A stretch of DNA of 62,182 nt from CAIKZD01 sp041675165 (GTDB taxonomy: Bacteria; Patescibacteriota; Minisyncoccia; Moranbacterales; UBA2206), in the NCBI GenBank assembly GCA_041675165.1, contig JBAYUI010000003.1, positions 1-62,182 of the forward strand, read 5' to 3'. Below the pieces are notes generated by a model that was not told where the DNA came from, did no database searches, and saw only the letters and a program-made list of their open reading frames with translations. Made by a program: the position numbers and the translations under genes. The first letter of the stretch is position 1. Every line of letters starts with the position of its first letter. Of this stretch, positions 58,725 to 62,182 are shown piece after piece.

Positions 58725-60344
58725 TCACTCCACGTGATATTTATGCTTAATCAATTTTTCTTCCTCTTTCTGTTCTTCTTTGATTTTTTCTTTCGCTTGT
58801 CTTCGCAAATCTTCGACATCTTCCTTGTCTAATTCCTTGGCGCGGGAAAGTAATTTCTCTTTGTCATTGAGATTAGCGTCTTCAATCACTTCTGCAAGTA
58901 ATACATCCAAAATAGTTCCAATCTTTGGTCCGGGTTTCATTTTGAGTTCGGACATCAAATCATTGCCATTGATTTTGAGCTGCTTGACTGACACCGCGTC
59001 ATGCGAAACTTTTTCCACCATGAATTTGAAATGGCGCAGCTTATACGGCACCGCTTTCGGTACGCCACTCCCCAATCGGTCAGCAATCCGCACGTCGATC
59101 AGATCATTGATGTTTTCCAAACCGACTTTCCGCACCACACGACGCACACCCGCTTCGCCCACTTCGTCGACGTTATAATAGAACATATGATTTCGCACAA
59201 GCAAAACTACTTTTTCAATGACTTTGGTCGAGAAGCGCAGTCTCTTCAAAATCTGTTCCGCCATCCGCGCGCCGACATATTCGTGATTGTAAAATGTAGC
59301 ATTCTCTCCTTGCCCCCGTTTCACATTTGGCTTCCCCACGTCATGCAGCAGCGCCGCCAAACGCACTTCTAATTTAGGCGATGGACATTTTTCCAGACTA
59401 GCGATGAGATGTTTATAAACTGTGTTGTAGGGACCATAATAATGATGATGGCTCTGTGTCACATCATACCCGATTTCAACTTCCGGCATGATAAATTGCA
59501 AAAGTCCGACTTCGTGCAACATCTCCATGCCCGCCGCCGGTGCCGGCGATAAAATTATTTTCTCAAATTCATCATGAATTCTTTCCTGCGAAATGTATTT
59601 TAAATTACCCGCATTCTTTTTGATAGCTGCAAAAGTATTTTCCTCAATGGTCCACCCCCTCCCCGTTGTATTCCCCTTCCCCTGTAACCAGGGGAAGGCT
59701 GGGATGGGGTTGTTGGGGAGGTGTCCCGACGTACTCGTTGGGACGGAGGGGTTGAGGAGTTGGCACGCGAACCGCACTGCCCGCATCATCCGAAGTGCAT
59801 CCTCATCAAATCTCTCCTCCGCCCCCCCCACTGCCCGAATAATTTTATTCTCCAAATCTTTTTGTCCGCCAAACAAATCAATCAACTCTAAGTCTGCCCC
59901 CTCCCCTGTACTCAGGGGAGGGCTGGGGAGGGGTTGAGAAGCGTCAGAAAAAATTTTCAGCGCCATCGCATTCATCGTAAAATCTCTGCGCGACAAATCT
60001 TCTTCCAAAGTATCGGCGAATTTAACTTCATCCGGATGCCGTTTATCGGAATATTTCGACTCGATCCGGTACGTTGTCACTTCCACCACGCCCAAATCTT
60101 CTTCTTTACCAGTCAGATATTTCACCGGCAACATCACTGTCCCAAATCCATTCTCATATTTACCATCCGGAAAAATTTGCAGCACATTTTCCGGCTTGGC
60201 TGAAGTCGCAATGTCCCAGTCCTGCGGCTCTTTTTGAAGTAGTATATCCCGCACGCAGCCGCCCACCAAATACGCCTCAAAACCAGCCTCTTCAAGAGCT
60301 GTCACGACTTTCTCAATATATTCTGGGATTTTTATCTTTTCCAT
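58725..60344 (-). CDS. cca: CCA tRNA nucleotidyltransferase (or poly(A) polymerase family) with HD domain
   Basis: The enzyme adds or repairs the CCA end of tRNAs; most tRNA genes here lack encoded CCA, so it should be needed. The head domain shows YLVGGCVRDILLQKEPQDWD and IATSA (GG..R and DxD-like motifs), SRRDFTMNAMAL and FGGQKDLENKIIRAVG. An HD domain follows (LLHDVGKPNVKRG, FYNHEYVGARMAEQI). Two proline/glycine-rich insertions (QPLPSPPLSTGEGA near residue 136 and NPSVPTSTSGHLPNN onward near 197) match hairpin repeats at DNA level yet keep the frame. At 539 residues it is longer than usual (about 450-480). Confidence 0.93.
   Translation of the reverse strand: MEKIKIPEYIEKVVTALEEAGFEAYLVGGCVRDILLQKEPQDWDIATSAKPENVLQIFPDGKYENGFGTVMLPVKYLTGKEEDLGVVEVTTYRIESKYSDKRHPDEVKFADTLEEDLSRRDFTMNAMALKIFSDASQPLPSPPLSTGEGADLELIDLFGGQKDLENKIIRAVGGAEERFDEDALRMMRAVRFACQLLNPSVPTSTSGHLPNNPIPAFPWLQGKGNTTGRGWTIEENTFAAIKKNAGNLKYISQERIHDEFEKIILSPAPAAGMEMLHEVGLLQFIMPEVEIGYDVTQSHHHYYGPYNTVYKHLIASLEKCPSPKLEVRLAALLHDVGKPNVKRGQGENATFYNHEYVGARMAEQILKRLRFSTKVIEKVVLLVRNHMFYYNVDEVGEAGVRRVVRKVGLENINDLIDVRIADRLGSGVPKAVPYKLRHFKFMVEKVSHDAVSVKQLKINGNDLMSELKMKPGPKIGTILDVLLAEVIEDANLNDKEKLLSRAKELDKEDVEDLRRQAKEKIKEEQKEEEKLIKHKYHVE
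59652..59760. repeat. GC-rich hairpin repeat inserted in cca (first)
   Basis: About 108 bp, in frame. It contains CCCCTTCCCCTG/CAGGGGAAGG and GTCCCGACG...CGTTGGGAC hairpins and clustered GGGG/CCCC words. Relatives of cca read directly from the QL before it to TIEENTFAAI after it. Confidence 0.75.
59893..59940. repeat. GC-rich hairpin repeat inserted in cca (second)
   Basis: About 48 bp, in frame, with CCCCTCCCCTG/CAGGGGAGGG and a trailing GGGGAGGGGTTG. It lies between SDFTMNAMALKIFS-like and LELIDLFGGQKDL coding segments and has the same word style as the first insertion. Confidence 0.75.
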
Positions 60345-60460
60345 ATCCTTAAACTAACACGCCCCCCTTCTAAAATCAACTTACCCAGCTGCTTTACGCC
60401 CATTTTACATCCTGCCTATCCGCGTTATAATTTATATAATTAACTATTATTCAAATTAAT

Positions 60461-60925
60461 ATGCCTGACAACAAAAAATCCATCATCAAACTTTTTGAAG
60501 AGAATGAACTCAACATCAGTTTGCTTTATGATTTATATGCCAAACACATTCACACTAACAAAGATTTTTGGAAAAAACTTTCTTTGGAAGAAATCGCCCA
60601 CGCCAAGGCTATCGCCGAAGCCTTCAAAGAAATCCGCAGTGAAGAAGAATATTTCCAAGAGAACAATTTTTCCCGCGGCATTATAAAATATATCAGTGAC
60701 TTTGTGGCAGAAAAGATTATCGAAGCAGAAAACAATACGCCTACTCATATTGGAGCCATCGAGATTGCTCTCCGCGTCGAACAATCCATGCTGGAAAAAA
60801 AATGTTTCGAGATTTTCATCCCCACCGACGCCTCGCTGAAAAGTGTCCTGCAAAGACTTAACAAAGATACCGAGCGGCACGCCGCCAGCTTGCGAGAAGA
60901 ATTAAAGAAGTGCCAGAAGAAATAA
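60461..60925 (+). CDS. Ferritin-like (rubrerythrin-type) protein of unknown role
   Basis: The 154-residue protein looks like a four-helix bundle. Two ExxH motifs, typical of diiron ligands, are in FWKKLSLEEIAHAKAIAEAF (about residues 36-55) and RLNKDTERHAASLREELK (about 132-149), with further Glu in AEKIIEAE and ALRVEQSMLE. This fits the ferritin-like/rubrerythrin superfamily without a rubredoxin domain. A diiron oxidative-stress role is inferred. It is the only plus-strand gene in this stretch and tRNA-Arg follows on the other strand. Confidence 0.72.
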   Translation: MPDNKKSIIKLFEENELNISLLYDLYAKHIHTNKDFWKKLSLEEIAHAKAIAEAFKEIRSEEEYFQENNFSRGIIKYISDFVAEKIIEAENNTPTHIGAIEIALRVEQSMLEKKCFEIFIPTDASLKSVLQRLNKDTERHAASLREELKKCQKK

Positions 60926-60945
60926 TTTCTTTAACTTTTAATCTG

Positions 60946-61017
60946 TGTCCTCACCAAGAATCGAACTTGGATCTAGGGCTTAGGAGTCCCTTGTTCTATC
61001 CGTTGAACTATGAGGAC
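60946..61017 (-). tRNA. tRNA-Arg(CCU)
   Basis: Acceptor GTCCTCA/TGAGGAC, anticodon loop CTCCTAA giving CCU, T stem CCAAG/CTTGG. The last anticodon stem pair is A-G mismatched. CCA is not encoded. Confidence 0.9.
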
Positions 61018-61021
61018 AGTT

Positions 61022-61263
61022 TTAATTTAATTTTTTAACAGGCGCAAAGCCTGTTATTTTTTTTATTTCTCGATCAAATTTTTCATGCCAATTATACCCA
61101 GCAGCCGGAACTTCAATAATCTCCAAGCCTATCTCTTTTAGTTTAGCGCCACTTCATTAAGTTTTATGTCCTCTCCCCAAACATTTATTCCTTCCCCTAG
61201 TTTAAAATATTCCCGAGAATACATCCAACCAGGAATAAAAATAATCTTTTTGTTTTGATCCAT
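61022..61263 (-). pseudogene. Frameshifted alpha/beta-hydrolase-like mini-gene between tRNAs
   Basis: From ATG 61263 the frame reads MDQNKKIIFIPGWMYSREYF then KLGEGINVWGEDIKLNE, and stops at 61138. In the next frame the product continues SGAKLKEIGLEIIEVPAAGY then NWHEKFDREIKKI and stops at 61022. IIFIPGW resembles the first strand of alpha/beta hydrolases (RBBP9-like), but the gene is too short to be complete. A single-base indel is the simplest reading. The stop is 4 bp from the tRNA-Arg 5' end. Confidence 0.5.
61037..61065 (+). terminator. Plus-strand terminator
   Basis: AACAGGC-gcaaa-GCCTGTT followed by ATTTTTTTT, downstream of the plus-strand ferritin-like gene and tRNA-Arg. Confidence 0.7.
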
Positions 61264-61272
61264 AAATTTAAT

Positions 61273-61346
61273 TGGTGGACCCAGCGAGAATCGAACTCGC
61301 GCCTCCGCAATGCGAATGCGGCATTGTACCACTTAACTATGGGCCC
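61273..61346 (-). tRNA. tRNA-Ala(CGC)
   Basis: Acceptor GGGCCCA/TGGGTCC, anticodon stem CCGCA/TGCGG with loop TTCGCAT giving CGC, and an encoded CCA end. Confidence 0.93.
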
Positions 61347-61364
61347 GATCCGATATTTTTGCTG

Positions 61365-61438
61365 TGGACGATACTGGACTCGAACCAGTGACCTTTCGAA
61401 TGTGAATCGAACGCTCTAACCAACTGAGCTAATCGTCC
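61365..61438 (-). tRNA. tRNA-Val(CAC)
   Basis: Acceptor GGACGAT/ATCGTCC, anticodon stem TTCGA/TCGAA with loop TTCACAT giving CAC. CCA is not encoded. Confidence 0.94.
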
Positions 61439-61452
61439 AAATATAAAAAACG

Positions 61453-61525
61453 TGGACCCTATCGGACTCGAACCGATCACCTCATCCATGCCATGGATGC
61501 GCTCTACCAGATGAGCTAAGGGCCC
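61453..61525 (-). tRNA. tRNA-Ala(GGC)
   Basis: Acceptor GGGCCCT/AGGGTCC, anticodon stem CATCC/GGATG with loop ATGGCAT giving GGC. CCA is not encoded. Confidence 0.94.
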
Positions 61526-61616
61526 AAACTTTTTTTGCAACATTCTAATCATATTCGATTTATCGCGTACGGTCAATGGTTTTTTCACCGATTTAGGTTA
61601 TAATTGAAACACAGCT

Positions 61617-62182
61617 ATGAAAAAATACGCTTATAACCTTTGGAATAAAATCAAAAACCAAGCAGATATCTGGTTTTTCTTTGGATTTTTATTGACTTTT
61701 CCCTTGGGTGTCCGCAAAGTTCTTTTCTTCCACCCGATCCAAAAAGCCTTTAATGAATACGCCAGTGGATATCTTTATATCTCTGATATCTTTTTTATCT
61801 GCACTATCCTTAGTTTTATACTATTTTTATTATGCAACAATGATAGCTTTTTGTCAATTGGCACACTCCCGTCGCTTTCTACACCAAAAAAGGCTTATTT
61901 ATCTATTCCGCTATTATTAATCATTTTTTCTTTTGTTTCCATCTGCTGGTCGGATCATCGAGAGATAGCCATCTACCGATCCCTCAAACTACTCGAGGCT
62001 TATCTGATTTACGCCTATCTAATCATCCGCTTCATTCCATATCGATTGTTTCATATGAAACAATCAAAGAAACAAACAGAACAGTCTCAATCTAACTCAG
62101 TCACCAATGTTCCACGTGGAACATTGGATGCCTCTCGGGCACCTAAAAACAGTTACTTTTGTTCCGAAAAGAATAAGTCTGA
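61617..62182 (+). CDS. O-antigen ligase-like membrane protein (partial, runs off the end)
   Basis: At least 188 codons are open from the ATG at 61617 to the window edge. Three or four hydrophobic helices are visible: WFFFGFLLTFPLGVRKVLFF, IFFICTILSFILFLLC, SIPLLLIIFSFVSICW and LLEAYLIYAYLIIRF. The LTFPLGVRKVLF opening and FNEYASGYLYISDIFFI resemble Wzy/O-antigen ligase-type proteins of CPR genomes, but the catalytic loop lies beyond the window. After helix four a Gln/Ser/Asn-rich stretch begins with MKQSKKQTEQSQSNSVTNVP and contains two parS-like palindromes in its DNA. Confidence 0.72.
   Translation, partial: MKKYAYNLWNKIKNQADIWFFFGFLLTFPLGVRKVLFFHPIQKAFNEYASGYLYISDIFFICTILSFILFLLCNNDSFLSIGTLPSLSTPKKAYLSIPLLLIIFSFVSICWSDHREIAIYRSLKLLEAYLIYAYLIIRFIPYRLFHMKQSKKQTEQSQSNSVTNVPRGTLDASRAPKNSYFCSEKNKS
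62044..62065. other. parS-like palindrome 1
   Basis: A perfect 22-bp palindrome whose 16-bp core is TGTTTCATATGAAACA. It matches the chromosomal parS consensus TGTTTCACGTGAAACA except for the central CACGTG, which is CATATG here. Confidence 0.6.
62104..62127. other. parS-like palindrome 2
   Basis: A perfect 24-bp palindrome with core TGTTCCACGTGGAACA, identical to parS sites described for Pseudomonas-type chromosomes. It lies 60 bp from palindrome 1 inside the same reading frame. Confidence 0.8.

Overview
The window looks like a chromosome segment of a Candidate Phyla Radiation (Patescibacteria) bacterium, probably Parcubacteria- or Moranbacteria-like. This is inferred from style: very short intergenic gaps, many small conserved proteins of unknown role, tandem TrbC/VirB2-like membrane proteins, TrmB-type regulators, and a reduced core gene set. 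TAA, TAG and TGA all end genes at sensible places, so I see no sign of the UGA-to-glycine code used by some CPR lineages. No rRNA operon and no CRISPR array were seen.

Layout. 1-21.3 kb, mostly minus strand: rpoB; a TsaB-like small protein; cell-wall and repair genes (lipoprotein amidase, msrB, msrA, two M23 peptidases); hup; rny; gpmI on the plus strand; then a nusA-ppaC-tig-clpP run and a cluster of three TrbC/VirB2-like proteins with an orphan solute-binding lipoprotein. 21.4-28.2 kb, plus strand: tRNA-Ser, a CIRCE-controlled groES-groEL pair, then DUF4446, infB, rbfA and nrnA. 28.3-35.7 kb: two methyltransferases (one a DNA methylase), two TrmB-like regulators, endonuclease IV with an AbiE-type toxin-antitoxin module parked on its 3' end, a phosphoesterase and a family 4 uracil-DNA glycosylase. 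35.7-47.3 kb is accessory: a LAGLIDADG endonuclease gene running into tRNA-Cys, membrane and TPR proteins, a lone ParB, and a set of small enzyme genes separated by a dispersed repeat. 47.3-62.2 kb: a tRNA-Phe gene split by a group I intron, more tRNAs, rplS, rluD, a three-gene adenylating-enzyme operon, folD and fhs bracketed by large fold-back elements, cca carrying in-frame repeat insertions, a tRNA cluster, and the start of an O-antigen-ligase-like gene that contains two parS-like palindromes.

How the genes work together. Core functions are transcription (rpoB, nusA), translation (infB, rbfA, rplS, rluD, 14 tRNAs, cca), protein folding and turnover (groES/EL, tig, clpP), RNA decay (rny, nrnA), one-carbon metabolism (folD, fhs), DNA repair (nfo, udg) and envelope remodelling (amidase, M23 and 3D-domain proteins). 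The most unusual material is non-coding or at gene junctions: the tRNA-Phe intron, endonuclease-like genes abutting tRNA 5' ends, the nfo/AbiE junction with a duplicated nfo tail, paired fold-back elements, hairpin repeats inserted in frame in cca, and parS-like sites inside a coding sequence. No software was run; all identities come from reading motifs by eye.
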